Below, piece after piece: positions 8,882 to 17,336 of a stretch of DNA of 64,000 bases; within the stretch, counting starts at the first letter, position 1, and each line of letters begins with the position of its first letter. This DNA is from Chelativorans petroleitrophicus. Its GTDB lineage: Bacteria > Pseudomonadota > Alphaproteobacteria > Rhizobiales > Rhizobiaceae. The position numbers were made by a program, and so were the translations under genes. Where the stretch lies: contig NZ_JAODNV010000004.1 in assembly GCF_025398195.1 (NCBI RefSeq), positions 248,001 to 312,000 on the forward strand, given 5' to 3'. The notes beneath the pieces were generated by a model, which was given only the letters and a program-made list of their open reading frames with translations, did no database searches and was not told where the DNA came from.

Positions 8882-9949
8882 ATGAGCGACAGCAAAATCA
8901 CCAAACGCGACTTTATCCGCAATGCGGGGCTGGCAGCGGCGGGAACCGTTGGCGCGGCCACCCTCAGCACGCCCTATGTCGTCCGCGCCCAGACGCCGAT
9001 CCGCTGGCGCATGCAGACCTACGCCGGACCGGCGCTGGCCGAACACGTCATCAAGCCGGCCATCGACGCCTTCAACAAGGCGGCCAATGGCGAGATGGTC
9101 ATAGAGCTCTATACGTCGGACCAGCTTGTGCCGCAGGGCGAGCTTTTCCGGGCCGTGCAGCAGGGCACGATCGACGCGGCGCAGAGCGACGACGATTCCA
9201 TGGCGTCTCCCGTCGATGTCGCCGTCTTCGGCGCCTATTTCCCCTTTGCTTCCCGCTACAGCCTTGACGTGCCGGCCCTCTGGCACTGGTATGGGCTGAA
9301 GGAAATCTGGGAAGAAGCTTATGGCGAGGTCGAAGGGGTGACCTGGCTTTCAGCCGGCGCCTGGGACCCCTGCAATTTCGCCACCACCAAGCCGATCCGC
9401 AGCCTCGACGATCTGAACGGCCTGCGCGTCTTCACCTTCCCAACGGGCGGCCGCTTCCTGAGCCGCTTCGGCGTGGTGCCCGTGACGCTGCCCTGGGAGG
9501 ACATCGAGGTGGCGATCCAAACAGGCGAAATCGACGGCATCGCCTGGTGCGGCGCGACCGAAACGCACACGGTCGGCTGGGCGGATGTCACGAAATACTA
9601 TCTCACCAACAACATCAGCGGTGCGTGGGCCGGATCCTTCTTCGCCAACACGGAAAGGTGGGAGGCCGTCCCGGACCATCTGAAGACGATCTTCCAGCTC
9701 GCCATGGATTCCTCGCACTACTATCGCCAGCACTGGTACTGGTGGGGCGAGGCGCACTACCGCACGACGGGCGGCAAGCTGGAGCTCACCACGATACCGG
9801 AAAGCGAGTGGAAGAGGGTTGAGGACGAGGCGATGGTCTTCTGGGACGAAATTGCCGCGACCAGCGAGCGGAATGCCCGCGTGGTTCAGATCCTGAAGAA
9901 CTACGCCGAGACGATGCGCAAGGCCGGGGCTCCCTACCGCTACGCCTGA
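8882..9949 (+). CDS. TRAP transporter periplasmic substrate-binding protein (DctP family)
   Basis: The 355-residue protein begins with a Tat-like signal (KITKRDFIRNAGLAAAG followed by an Ala-rich segment and cleavage near VRAQ), so it is probably exported folded. The mature part shows DctP features: QGELFRAVQQGTIDAAQ, the LNGLRVFTFPTGGRFL segment that contains the conserved arginine used to hold a ligand carboxylate, and a helix with PWEDIEVAIQTGEIDGI. The start at 8882 follows an AAAGGGG ribosome binding site; the longer frame from 8795 has a non-protein-like leader. It is placed after the permeases, the reverse of the second TRAP system in this window. A GC-rich hairpin follows the stop. 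Confidence 0.94.
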   Translation: MSDSKITKRDFIRNAGLAAAGTVGAATLSTPYVVRAQTPIRWRMQTYAGPALAEHVIKPAIDAFNKAANGEMVIELYTSDQLVPQGELFRAVQQGTIDAAQSDDDSMASPVDVAVFGAYFPFASRYSLDVPALWHWYGLKEIWEEAYGEVEGVTWLSAGAWDPCNFATTKPIRSLDDLNGLRVFTFPTGGRFLSRFGVVPVTLPWEDIEVAIQTGEIDGIAWCGATETHTVGWADVTKYYLTNNISGAWAGSFFANTERWEAVPDHLKTIFQLAMDSSHYYRQHWYWWGEAHYRTTGGKLELTTIPESEWKRVEDEAMVFWDEIAATSERNARVVQILKNYAETMRKAGAPYRYA

Positions 9950-9957
9950 GGAGACAA

Positions 9958-9984
9958 GCCGGCCCCGTATCGGGCGGGGCCGGC
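9958..9984 (+). terminator. Intercistronic hairpin after the TRAP binding protein gene
   Basis: GCCGGCCCCG (9958-9967) and CGGGGCCGGC (9975-9984) form a perfect 10-bp stem with a 7-base loop, 9 bp after the dctP stop. No T-run follows, so it is more likely an mRNA-stabilising or partial attenuation structure than a full terminator. The next gene of the cluster begins 27 bp later. Confidence 0.7.
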
Positions 9985-10011
9985 CATCAACTTTGCCAAG
10001 GAAAACACTCC

Positions 10012-11373
10012 ATGACCGCCTACACGCTCGACGCGCTGAAGGCCGATGTCTCGGCGGGCAACATCGATACGGTGCTGGTTGCCTTCCCCGATATGCAGGG
10101 ACGCCTGATCGGCAAGAGATTCCAGGCCGAGTTCTTCCTCGACAGCGCATTGGAAGAAACCCACGGTTGCGATTATCTGCTGGCGAACGACATCGATATG
10201 GAGCCAGTGCCGGGCTATGCAGCGGCGAGCTGGGAGAAGGGTTATGGCGATTTCGTCATGAAGCCTGACCTTCCCACCTTGATGAAGGCCGCTTGGCTCG
10301 AGGGCACCGCGCTTGTGCTTTGCGATCTGGTCGATCACCATCACCACGAGCCCGTCGCGCATTCGCCGAGAGCCGTCCTGAAGAGGCAGCTTGCCAGGCT
10401 GGAAAAGCTCGGCCTCACCGCGAATTTCGCCTCCGAGCTCGAATTCTACCTGTTCGACGAGGATTACCGCACGATCCACGACAAGGGATACCGCGACCTC
10501 AAGCCCGCGGGCTACTACATCGAGGATTACCACATCTTCCAAACGACCAAGGAAGAGGCGGTGATGCGGGCGATCCGCCGCCAGCTTCAGGCCTCGGGCA
10601 TTCCCGTGGAGAACTCGAAGGGCGAGTGGGGGCCGGGCCAGGAAGAAATCAATGTGCGCTATGCCGAGGCCCTGACGATGGCCGACCGGCACGTGATCCT
10701 GAAGAATGCCGTCAAGGAAATCGCCCACGCTCAGGGCAAGGCGGTGACCTTCATGGCGAAGTGGGACTATGCGCTCGCCGGCTCATCGAGCCATATCCAC
10801 ATGTCACTTGCCAGACACGGCAAGAACGCCTTCGTGGATGAGAGCGATCCCCTCGGAATGTCCGCCCTCATGAAGCACTTCGTGGCGGGCCTCCTGAAAT
10901 ACGCCGCCGATATCACGGTGTTTCTCGCGCCCTATGTTAATTCCTACAAGCGCTTCCAGGCCGGCACCTTCGCGCCCACCACGATCACCTGGAGCGGCGA
11001 CAACCGCACGGCCGGCTTCCGGCTCTGCGGCGAGAAGACCAATGGCATCCGCATCGAGTGCCGCATAGGCGGGGCGGACCTCAATCCTTACCTTGCCTTT
11101 GCCGGCCTGCTTGCCGCCGGCATCAAGGGCATCGAGGACGAGCTTCCCCTCGACCCTCCGTTCAACGGGGATGCCTATGCCGGAAAGGAGCTGCCGCAGG
11201 TGCCGAAGACCTTGCGCCACGCCATCGCCGCGCTCAGGCAGTCGAAGATGCTGCGTGATGCGCTGGGGGCCGAGGTGGTCGAACATTATGCGCATACAGC
11301 CGATTGGGAGCAGTTCGAGTATGACCGCCGAGTGACCGACTGGGAGCTGAAACGCGGCTTTGAGCGGTACTGA
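10012..11373 (+). CDS. Glutamine synthetase-family ligase (gamma-glutamylpolyamine synthetase-like)
   Basis: Proteins of this branch join glutamate to an amine using ATP; PuuA (putrescine) and IpuC (isopropylamine) are characterised examples. The 453-residue length fits. Visible motifs are the metal-binding SELEFYLFDED (about residue 143), the ENSKGEWGPGQEEINVRYA segment (about 202), SSSHIHMSL (about 261), the NSYKRFQAGTFAPTTITW loop (about 306) with the arginine-containing DNRTAGFR, and ECRIGGADLNPYLAFA. It lacks the PII/adenylylation loop organisation of primary GlnA. Its neighbours (amidohydrolase, aldehyde and alcohol dehydrogenases) suggest that it primes a degradation route by glutamylation. 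Which amine it uses cannot be told from sequence. Confidence 0.88.
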   Translation: MTAYTLDALKADVSAGNIDTVLVAFPDMQGRLIGKRFQAEFFLDSALEETHGCDYLLANDIDMEPVPGYAAASWEKGYGDFVMKPDLPTLMKAAWLEGTALVLCDLVDHHHHEPVAHSPRAVLKRQLARLEKLGLTANFASELEFYLFDEDYRTIHDKGYRDLKPAGYYIEDYHIFQTTKEEAVMRAIRRQLQASGIPVENSKGEWGPGQEEINVRYAEALTMADRHVILKNAVKEIAHAQGKAVTFMAKWDYALAGSSSHIHMSLARHGKNAFVDESDPLGMSALMKHFVAGLLKYAADITVFLAPYVNSYKRFQAGTFAPTTITWSGDNRTAGFRLCGEKTNGIRIECRIGGADLNPYLAFAGLLAAGIKGIEDELPLDPPFNGDAYAGKELPQVPKTLRHAIAALRQSKMLRDALGAEVVEHYAHTADWEQFEYDRRVTDWELKRGFERY

Positions 11374-11410
11374 CGGTGGAGCGTCGCATGCGCATGATGA
11401 AGGTGAAGCC

Positions 11411-12793
11411 ATGACCGAGGCGGTGAAGATCATTTCTCCCATCGACGGCCGCGTCTATGCGGAGCGGCCCGTGGCCTCCGCAGCGGAAATCGAGACCGCG
11501 CTCGACCGCGCGCGGGCCGCGCAGCGCGCCTGGGCCGCGACGAGCCTTGCCGAGCGCACGGCGGCGCTCACGCGCTTCACGGACGCGCTGCTTGCCATGA
11601 ACGACGAGATCGTGCCCGAGCTTGCCTGGCAGATGGGCAGACCCGTGCGCTACGGCGGCGAACAGCGTGGCGTGGAGGAGCGCGCGCGCTACATGATCTC
11701 CATCGCGGAAGAGGCGCTCGCTCCGCTAGAAAAGAAGGACAAGCCCGGCTTCATTCGTTACATCCGCCGCGAGCCGCTCGGCCTCGTGCTGGTGATCGCG
11801 CCGTGGAACTACCCGTATCTGACGGCCATCAACTCCATCGTTCCCGCCCTCGTGGCGGGGAATGCCGTACTGCTCAAGCACGCGAGTCAGACCCTTCTGG
11901 TGGGCGAGCGTTTCCAGAAGGCTGCGGACGCGGCGGGCCTGCCGGAGGGCCTGTTCTGCAACATCGTCATGGACCATGAGAGCACGGAGAAGCTGATCGC
12001 TTCCCGCCGCATCGACCATATCTCCTTCACCGGCTCGGTCGAGGGCGGACGGCGCATCGAGAAGGCCGCCGCGGGCACCTTCGCCACGCTCGGGCTGGAG
12101 CTCGGCGGCAAGGACCCGGCCTATGTGCGCCGCGATACCGATCTCGACTACACGGTCGAAAATCTGGTGGACGGCTCGTTCTTCAATTCGGGCCAGAGCT
12201 GCTGCGGCATCGAACGCATTTATGTGGATGCCCCCATCTACGACGATTTCCTGGAGCGCTTCATCGAAACCGCGAAGGGGTGGACGCTGGGGAACCCGCT
12301 GGACCCTGAAACGGTGGTTGGGCCCATGGCCCGCGCCTCCTTTGCCGATCATGTGCGCCAGCAGATCGCCGAGGCCGTGCGGCAGGGCGCGAAGGCCCAT
12401 CTCGACATGAAGCATCCGGAGGACAGGAAGGGCTCGCCGTATCTCGCGCCGCAGGTGCTTTCGAACGTCAATCACCAGATGTCCGTCATGCGCGAGGAGA
12501 GCTTCGGGCCGGTTGTGGGTATCATGAAGGTCTCCGGCGATGAGGAAGCCGTCACGCTGATGAACGACAGCCCCTATGGCCTCACCGCCTCGATCTGGAC
12601 GAAGGATCTTGAGGCGGCCGCCCGCTTGGGCGACCGGATCGAGACGGGCACCGTGTTTGCCAATCGCTGCGACTATCTGGACCCGGCGCTGGTCTGGACA
12701 GGCGTAAAGGATACCGGCAAAGGCGGTGCGTTGAGCGAGATCGGCTACCACAATCTCACGCAACCGAAATCCTACCATCTGAAAGAAGTCTGA
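11411..12793 (+). CDS. Aldehyde dehydrogenase family protein
   Basis: The 460-residue NAD(P)-dependent aldehyde dehydrogenase shows the family core: the APWNYPYLTAINSIVPAL cofactor region (about residues 129-146), FTGSVEGGRRI, the general base in LELGGKDPAYV (about 225) and the catalytic cysteine in SGQSCCGIERIYV (about 262). The start ATG at 11411 has a GAAGGTGAAG ribosome binding site; an open frame from 11360 merely overlaps the previous gene. It lies 37 bp after the ligase gene and 7 bp before the iron alcohol dehydrogenase, so the two oxidations (alcohol to aldehyde to acid) are encoded side by side. The substrate is likely a glutamylated or amine-derived aldehyde, which is inference from context. 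Confidence 0.93.
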   Translation: MTEAVKIISPIDGRVYAERPVASAAEIETALDRARAAQRAWAATSLAERTAALTRFTDALLAMNDEIVPELAWQMGRPVRYGGEQRGVEERARYMISIAEEALAPLEKKDKPGFIRYIRREPLGLVLVIAPWNYPYLTAINSIVPALVAGNAVLLKHASQTLLVGERFQKAADAAGLPEGLFCNIVMDHESTEKLIASRRIDHISFTGSVEGGRRIEKAAAGTFATLGLELGGKDPAYVRRDTDLDYTVENLVDGSFFNSGQSCCGIERIYVDAPIYDDFLERFIETAKGWTLGNPLDPETVVGPMARASFADHVRQQIAEAVRQGAKAHLDMKHPEDRKGSPYLAPQVLSNVNHQMSVMREESFGPVVGIMKVSGDEEAVTLMNDSPYGLTASIWTKDLEAAARLGDRIETGTVFANRCDYLDPALVWTGVKDTGKGGALSEIGYHNLTQPKSYHLKEV

Positions 12794-12800
12794 TCCCCCG

Positions 12801-13961
12801 ATGACCACGCGCGCCAACTGGAACTATCCCACTGTCGTCCGTTTTGGGGCCGGCCGCATTGCCGAACTGCCCGAAGCCCTGAAGGCGGCAGGCATTTCAC
12901 GGCCACTGCTTGTGACCGACGCCGGTCTTGCGGGTCTGCCGGTCACCCGGCGCGTGCTCGATATCCTGCGCGAGGCGGGCTACGAGGCCGCCCTTTTCTC
13001 GGATGTGAAACCTAACCCGGTCTCGGCCAATGTCGAGGCGGGGATCGCTGTCTTGAGACAGGGCAATCATGACGGCGTGATCGCCTTCGGCGGCGGTTCC
13101 GGGCTCGATACGGCGAAGGTGATCGCCTTCATGGCAGGCCAAACGCGGCCCATGTGGGATTTCGAAGATATCGGCGACTGGTGGACCCGCGCGGACCCGA
13201 GCGGCATTCTGCCGATCGTCGCCGTGCCTACCACGGCAGGCACCGGTTCGGAGGTTGGCCGCGCGGGCGTGATCACCGACGAGCGGACGCACACCAAGAA
13301 GGTGATCTTCCATCCGCTGATGATGCCGAAGGTGGTGATCGCCGACCCGGAACTCACCGTAGGCATGCCGCGCTTCATCACCGTGGGAACGGGCTTCGAC
13401 GCCCTTGCCCACTGTCTGGAGGCTTATTGCGCACCCGGCTATCACCCGATGGCCGACGGCATCGCGGTGGAGGGCATAAGGCTCGCGCTGGAGAACCTGC
13501 CCAAGGTCGCCGTCGAGCCAGATGACATCGAGGCGCGCGGCCACATGATGAGCGCGGCGGCGATGGGCGCCACCGCATTCCAGAAGGGCCTTGGCGGCAT
13601 CCACGCCCTGTCGCACCCGATTGGCGCGCTCTATGACACGCACCATGGCATGACCAATGCCGTGTTCATGCCCTATGTGCTGGTGGCGAACCGCCCGGCG
13701 ATCGAAGATCGGATCAAGCGGCTCGCCGCCTATCTCGGCCTTGAGCCGACCTTCGAGGCGTTCCTGAAAGCCATCCTCGACCTGCGCCGGGAGCTCGACG
13801 TGCCGCACAGCCTCAAGGACATGAACATCGATGGGTCTGAGCACGAGCGCATAGCCGAGATGGCCATTGCCGACCCGACTGCCGGCGGCAATCCGGTGCG
13901 GCTTACCAAAGAGCTGGCCTTGCGGATATTCGACCGGGCCCTGGAAGGGCAGGTGGGCTGA
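12801..13961 (+). CDS. Iron-containing alcohol dehydrogenase
   Basis: The 386-residue protein belongs to the group III (iron-dependent) alcohol dehydrogenases. The nucleotide-binding GGGSGLDTAKVIAF segment is near residue 97, and PTTAGTGSEVGRAGVI is near 142. The metal-binding region has FDALAHCLEAYC near 200 and the histidine cluster HALSHPIGALYDTHHG near 267, all expected ligands being present. It ends the + strand catabolic cluster; the next feature is a decayed gene on the other strand. In the cluster it would oxidise an alcohol group, for example the hydroxyl of a glutamylated amino alcohol, and pass the aldehyde to the dehydrogenase encoded just upstream. Confidence 0.94.
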   Translation: MTTRANWNYPTVVRFGAGRIAELPEALKAAGISRPLLVTDAGLAGLPVTRRVLDILREAGYEAALFSDVKPNPVSANVEAGIAVLRQGNHDGVIAFGGGSGLDTAKVIAFMAGQTRPMWDFEDIGDWWTRADPSGILPIVAVPTTAGTGSEVGRAGVITDERTHTKKVIFHPLMMPKVVIADPELTVGMPRFITVGTGFDALAHCLEAYCAPGYHPMADGIAVEGIRLALENLPKVAVEPDDIEARGHMMSAAAMGATAFQKGLGGIHALSHPIGALYDTHHGMTNAVFMPYVLVANRPAIEDRIKRLAAYLGLEPTFEAFLKAILDLRRELDVPHSLKDMNIDGSEHERIAEMAIADPTAGGNPVRLTKELALRIFDRALEGQVG

Positions 13962-14027
13962 TCCCAATTGTCTCCTCGACCTCCAGGCGGCGCCCCCGAC
14001 GGTGCATCAAGAAGGGCTGTTTAACGT

Positions 14028-14500
14028 TTAACGCGGTTCTCTCTTCCGCGCCGAGATCAGAAGCATCATCGGCCGCTCGATCTCTTCGGCCAGTTCAGGC
14101 GACTGTTCAAGCTGCTTGCGCGTCGGGGCGAATTCCTCTACCCGGCGCAGCACGAAGCCAGCATCGATCAGTGTGTCGAGCGTGGTGCCCAAGGTCCTGT
14201 GGTACTTCAACACGCCTTTGACAAACCAGTCCGTGCGGCGTTCCCCCTTGGTCGAATAGCTGTTAACCGGCCAGGTTTTCCGCCGGTCCTCATCGACGAT
14301 CCGTATGCGCCGCCGCGGCCATGAAGATGGGATGCTCGGTCGTGAAGCCGCAGCCCAGATCGGCGACGCGCTTGCAGGTGCGCTGAGGTAGCATGGCCGG
14401 ATTGCAGGCTATTCGGGTGCGCCCTCCAGCCCGTGCACCTGCCGCGGCAACTGCGTGTAGGCGACGAAGAAATGGGATTGCCGTAGATATTCTGTGCCAC
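14028..14500 (-). pseudogene. Decayed SAM-dependent methyltransferase (deletion plus frameshifts)
   Basis: Pieces of one class I methyltransferase appear in order but in different frames. From a GTG at 14500 comes VAQNIYGNP. A frame change follows and gives FFVAYTQLPRQVHGLEGAPE, which ends at an in-frame TAG. A third frame gives the SAM-binding motif I (KRVADLGCGF), which runs straight into EHPIFMA, a motif that normally lies over a hundred residues further on. After another frame change comes RKTWPVNSYSTKGERRTDWF and then an intact 61-codon C-terminus (YHRTLGTTLDTLIDAGF, ending ERPMMLLISARK). So the gene has lost its middle and at least three reading-frame joints. It faces the same way as the TetR gene upstream and is surely inactive. 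Confidence 0.85.
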
Positions 14501-14543
14501 GGCTGACTCGAAGGGAGCGAGGGAGAGGGCGTTTCCGGCTGGG

Positions 14544-15260
14544 CTACACGCCGGCAGCGCTTTTAGCCGGATCGCAGCGGCCTACATCATCGTCTGGCGA
14601 TTTGAGCACGAAGCGCAGAACCAGTTCCACCGCGTGCCGGCGCAGCGCCTCCTGTCCTTCCGGCCGGTAGAGGCTGTCGCCGAAGATGCGTGAAAACGTT
14701 GCCCGGTTGGACACGTTGAAGAAGCTTAGCGCGCTGATTTGCCAGTGTAATTCAAGCGGTTCGACATCGTCGCGGAAAAGGCCGGCCTCACGGCCGCGGC
14801 GGCAGATCGCCTCGAGCTTCTCGATGGCGCCGGCGTTCATCCGGCCGATCAATTCGGACTGCTCCAGATAGGCCCCGTGATGGATGTTCTCTATCATGAC
14901 GAGCCTGATGAAATCAGGGTTCTGCCGGTGATGGTCGAAGGTGAATTCCACCAGCCGGGTCAGCGCCTCCACCGGCGGCAGATGATCGAGGTCAAGTCGC
15001 TGCTCACCCTCGCGCACCTTTCGGTAGGCTTCCTCCAGAACCCGGCGGTAAAGCCCCTCCTTGTCGCCGAAATAGTAGTAGATCATGCGCTTGGACGTGC
15101 GCGTCTTGGCGGCGATCTCGTCAATGCGAGCGCCCGAAAGGCCACTCTCGGCGAACTCGGCCATCGCAACAGCCAGGATATTTGACTGCACGCCGGCCGG
15201 GTCCTGCTTCCAGCCGCCGCGGCCGCCGGTCTTCTCAGTTGCCAGGTCCGGTTCGCGCAT
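14544..15260 (-). CDS. TetR-family transcriptional regulator of the quinate/shikimate cluster
   Basis: The 238-residue protein has the TetR DNA-binding domain at about residues 25-75, with ILAVAMAEFAESGLSGARID followed by TRTSKRMIYYYFGDKEGLYR as the recognition helix region. The C-terminal half is the variable ligand domain. The gene is divergent from the aroE-like gene and shares with it a 119-bp region holding two similar 17-bp sites, so it very likely controls the shikimate/quinate genes and itself. The natural inducer would be quinate, shikimate or a product such as protocatechuate; this is inference. The N-terminal 20 residues before the helix-turn-helix are charged and may be partly untranslated if a later start is used. 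Confidence 0.93.
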   Translation of the reverse strand: MREPDLATEKTGGRGGWKQDPAGVQSNILAVAMAEFAESGLSGARIDEIAAKTRTSKRMIYYYFGDKEGLYRRVLEEAYRKVREGEQRLDLDHLPPVEALTRLVEFTFDHHRQNPDFIRLVMIENIHHGAYLEQSELIGRMNAGAIEKLEAICRRGREAGLFRDDVEPLELHWQISALSFFNVSNRATFSRIFGDSLYRPEGQEALRRHAVELVLRFVLKSPDDDVGRCDPAKSAAGV

Positions 15261-15296
15261 CGCGTGCTCCTTACTTCGCGCCTTCTTCTAGACGAA

Positions 15297-15344
15297 TTAA
15301 CCGCCTCGTTCAAAGCGCTTGACTGAATTAACCAGATAGTTCAA
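15297..15344. promoter_or_regulatory. Two TetR-type operator sites
   Basis: Two 17-bp copies with the pattern TTAACC-N5-GTTCAA lie at 15297-15313 (TTAACCGCCTCGTTCAA) and 15328-15344 (TTAACCAGATAGTTCAA), 31 bp apart start to start, about three helical turns. Each is an imperfect inverted repeat. The second overlaps the presumed spacer and -10 of the aroE promoter, consistent with repression. Confidence 0.65.
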
Positions 15345-15347
15345 AAT
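15319..15347 (+). promoter_or_regulatory. Likely promoter of the quinate/shikimate operon
   Basis: TTGACT (15319-15324) and CAAAAT (15342-15347) are separated by 17 bp. Transcription would begin near 15354, about 26 bases before the TTG start of the aroE-like gene. The second TetR operator copy lies inside this promoter. Confidence 0.5.
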
Positions 15348-15379
15348 TAAAAGGTCGAGGCGCGAATGGGAGGAAGCGT

Positions 15380-16312
15380 TTGGAGCCCGCCAGGACCCAT
15401 CCATTGCCGGAAGGGCCGGAAGGCAGAGAGCCTCTGCCCTCGCAAAGCCGCGCGGTGCTGGTGGGCCTGCTCGGGCGCGGAATCCAGTTGTCGCGCACGC
15501 CGGCCATGCACGAAGCAGAAGCGCGGGCGCGCGGCATATCCTACGTCTACAGGCTCATCGATGCCGACCTTATGGGCGAGCCGGCCCCCTCGCTCGCTGA
15601 CCTTCTCCGGTTCGCGGAGTATCTCGCCTTCACCGGCTTCAACGTCACCTTCCCATTCAAGCAGGAAATCCTGCCGCTTCTCGATGAGCTTTCGCCCGCT
15701 GCTCGCGAGTTGGGTTCGGTCAACACCGTGGTCTTCCGGGATGGTCGCCGCTTCGGCCACAACACGGATGTATGGGGTTTTGGGGAAAGCTTCCGTCGCG
15801 AGATGGGCGAAGCGGCGAGGGATGCCATATTGCTGCTTGGCGCCGGCGGCGCGGGCGCGGCTGTCGGCCATGCCCTGCTTGAGAGCGGCGTCCACCGGCT
15901 GCGGATTGCTGACGTCGAGCCGGCAAAGGCCGCTCAGCTCGCTACGCGTCTTTCGCGTCGGTTCGGACCCGGACGGGCTGAAGCGGTTGCCGACGTCGCC
16001 ACCGCCGCATCGCGGAGCGACGGCATCGTCAATGCCTCGCCCGTCGGCATGGCGAAGCTACCGGGCATGCCGCTGCCTGCCGCCTGTATCGAGCCGCGCC
16101 ACTGGGTGGCCGATATCGTCTACTTTCCGCTGGAAACGGAACTGCTCCGCCACGCGCGGCGCCTCGGCTGCCGGACCATGTCGGGAGAAGGCATGGCGGT
16201 GTTCCAGGCGGTACGCGCCTTCGAGCTTTTCACCGGCGTCACGCCGGACGTCGATCGGATGAAGGCAGCTTTCGCCGCCTTCGACCGTGCGCCCACCAGA
16301 CAAACGGGCTAA
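15380..16312 (+). CDS. Shikimate/quinate dehydrogenase (AroE family)
   Basis: AroE-family enzymes interconvert shikimate and 3-dehydroshikimate, and some also oxidise quinate. The protein (310 residues) shows the substrate-binding LSRTPAMHEAEA near residue 37, the catalytic lysine in FNVTFPFKQEILP (about 90), the catalytic aspartate in HNTDVWGFGESF (about 129), the nucleotide loop LLLGAGGAGAAVGHALLESG (about 151) and the C-terminal SGEGMAVFQAVRAFELFTG. The start is TTG at 15380 behind a GGGAGGAAG ribosome binding site; no ATG fits. Being first in a catabolic operon with a TRAP transporter, a dehydroquinase and a dehydroshikimate dehydratase, it probably works in the oxidative, degradative direction rather than in aromatic amino acid synthesis. 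Confidence 0.9.
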   Translation: MEPARTHPLPEGPEGREPLPSQSRAVLVGLLGRGIQLSRTPAMHEAEARARGISYVYRLIDADLMGEPAPSLADLLRFAEYLAFTGFNVTFPFKQEILPLLDELSPAARELGSVNTVVFRDGRRFGHNTDVWGFGESFRREMGEAARDAILLLGAGGAGAAVGHALLESGVHRLRIADVEPAKAAQLATRLSRRFGPGRAEAVADVATAASRSDGIVNASPVGMAKLPGMPLPAACIEPRHWVADIVYFPLETELLRHARRLGCRTMSGEGMAVFQAVRAFELFTGVTPDVDRMKAAFAAFDRAPTRQTG

Positions 16313-16337
16313 CCAGGAAGCAACAGGGAGGATCCTC

Positions 16338-17324
16338 ATGACACACCATGCTACCCGCCGCCAGTTCCTTGCCGGAACCGGCATTCTCGCAGCCACCGCG
16401 GCCTTTCCGGCCCTCGCGCAGGACAAGCCGAAACTGCGCTTCTCGGCCGTGTTCTCCGAGCAGGACATCCGCGCGGAAATGATGAAAATGTTCGCCGACG
16501 CGATCGCCGACGATTTTGCCTTCGAAGGCTATTACGGCGGCAACCTGTTCAAGCAGGGCACCGAGCTCGTCGCGATTCAGCGCGGCAACCTCGAGATGGG
16601 CAACATCGCCCCGCAGGACATTTCCAAGCAGATCCCCGCCTGGTCGATCGTGACGGCCGGATACCTCTTCCGCGACGCCGCCCATGTGAAGACCTTCTTC
16701 AACAGCGACCCCGGCAAGGAGCTGAAGAAGATGGCCGAGGACCAGCTCGGCGTCGTCATCCTCGGCCCGACCTATTTCGGCGTGCGCCAGGTCGGCCTCA
16801 AGCCGGAGAAGGAGATCAAGACACCGGCCGACATGGCGGGCATCAAGCTCAGGATGCCCGGCGGCGATGCCTGGCAATTCCTTGGGGAGGCGCTCGGCGC
16901 CAACCCGACGCCGATGGCCTATGCCGAGGTCTATACGGGTCTCCAGACGGGTGCCATCGACGGGCAGGACAATCCGCTTCCCAATGTGGAGAACATGAAG
17001 TTCTACGAGGTGATGAGCCAGATCGTGCTGACATCCCACCTCGTCGGCTTCGACCTGCTCACCGTCTCCAAGAAGGTGTGGGACGAAATGGGCGCGGAGA
17101 AGCAGGCGAAGTTCCAGGCAGCAGCCGACGCGGCAATCGACTTCTCGACCGACAAACACCTTGCTCGCGAGCAGGAACTCATCGAGATCTTCAAGGAAAA
17201 GGGGCTGAAGATCTACGAGCCCGATGTCGAGGCCTTCCGCAAGCACGTGCAGGAAAAGTACCTGGCTTCGGACCTCGCCAAGGATTGGCCCGAGGGCATG
17301 GTCGACAAGATCAACGCCCTTTGA
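16338..17324 (+). CDS. TRAP transporter substrate-binding protein (DctP family), quinate/shikimate cluster
   Basis: The start ATG at 16338 follows an AGGGAGG ribosome binding site. The N-terminus is a clear twin-arginine signal (TRRQFLAGTGILAATAAFPALAQ region), so export is by Tat. The mature protein has the DctP pattern: LFKQGTELVAIQRGNLEMG, the ligand-carboxylate arginine in MAGIKLRMPGG, and the helix AEVYTGLQTGAIDGQDNPL. The length of 328 fits. With the permeases directly downstream it forms a complete TRAP system. Quinate and shikimate are monocarboxylates, so they fit the conserved arginine mode of binding, and the operon context supports one of them as the substrate. Confidence 0.95.
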   Translation: MTHHATRRQFLAGTGILAATAAFPALAQDKPKLRFSAVFSEQDIRAEMMKMFADAIADDFAFEGYYGGNLFKQGTELVAIQRGNLEMGNIAPQDISKQIPAWSIVTAGYLFRDAAHVKTFFNSDPGKELKKMAEDQLGVVILGPTYFGVRQVGLKPEKEIKTPADMAGIKLRMPGGDAWQFLGEALGANPTPMAYAEVYTGLQTGAIDGQDNPLPNVENMKFYEVMSQIVLTSHLVGFDLLTVSKKVWDEMGAEKQAKFQAAADAAIDFSTDKHLAREQELIEIFKEKGLKIYEPDVEAFRKHVQEKYLASDLAKDWPEGMVDKINAL

Positions 17325-17336
17325 TGCGAGCGAACC

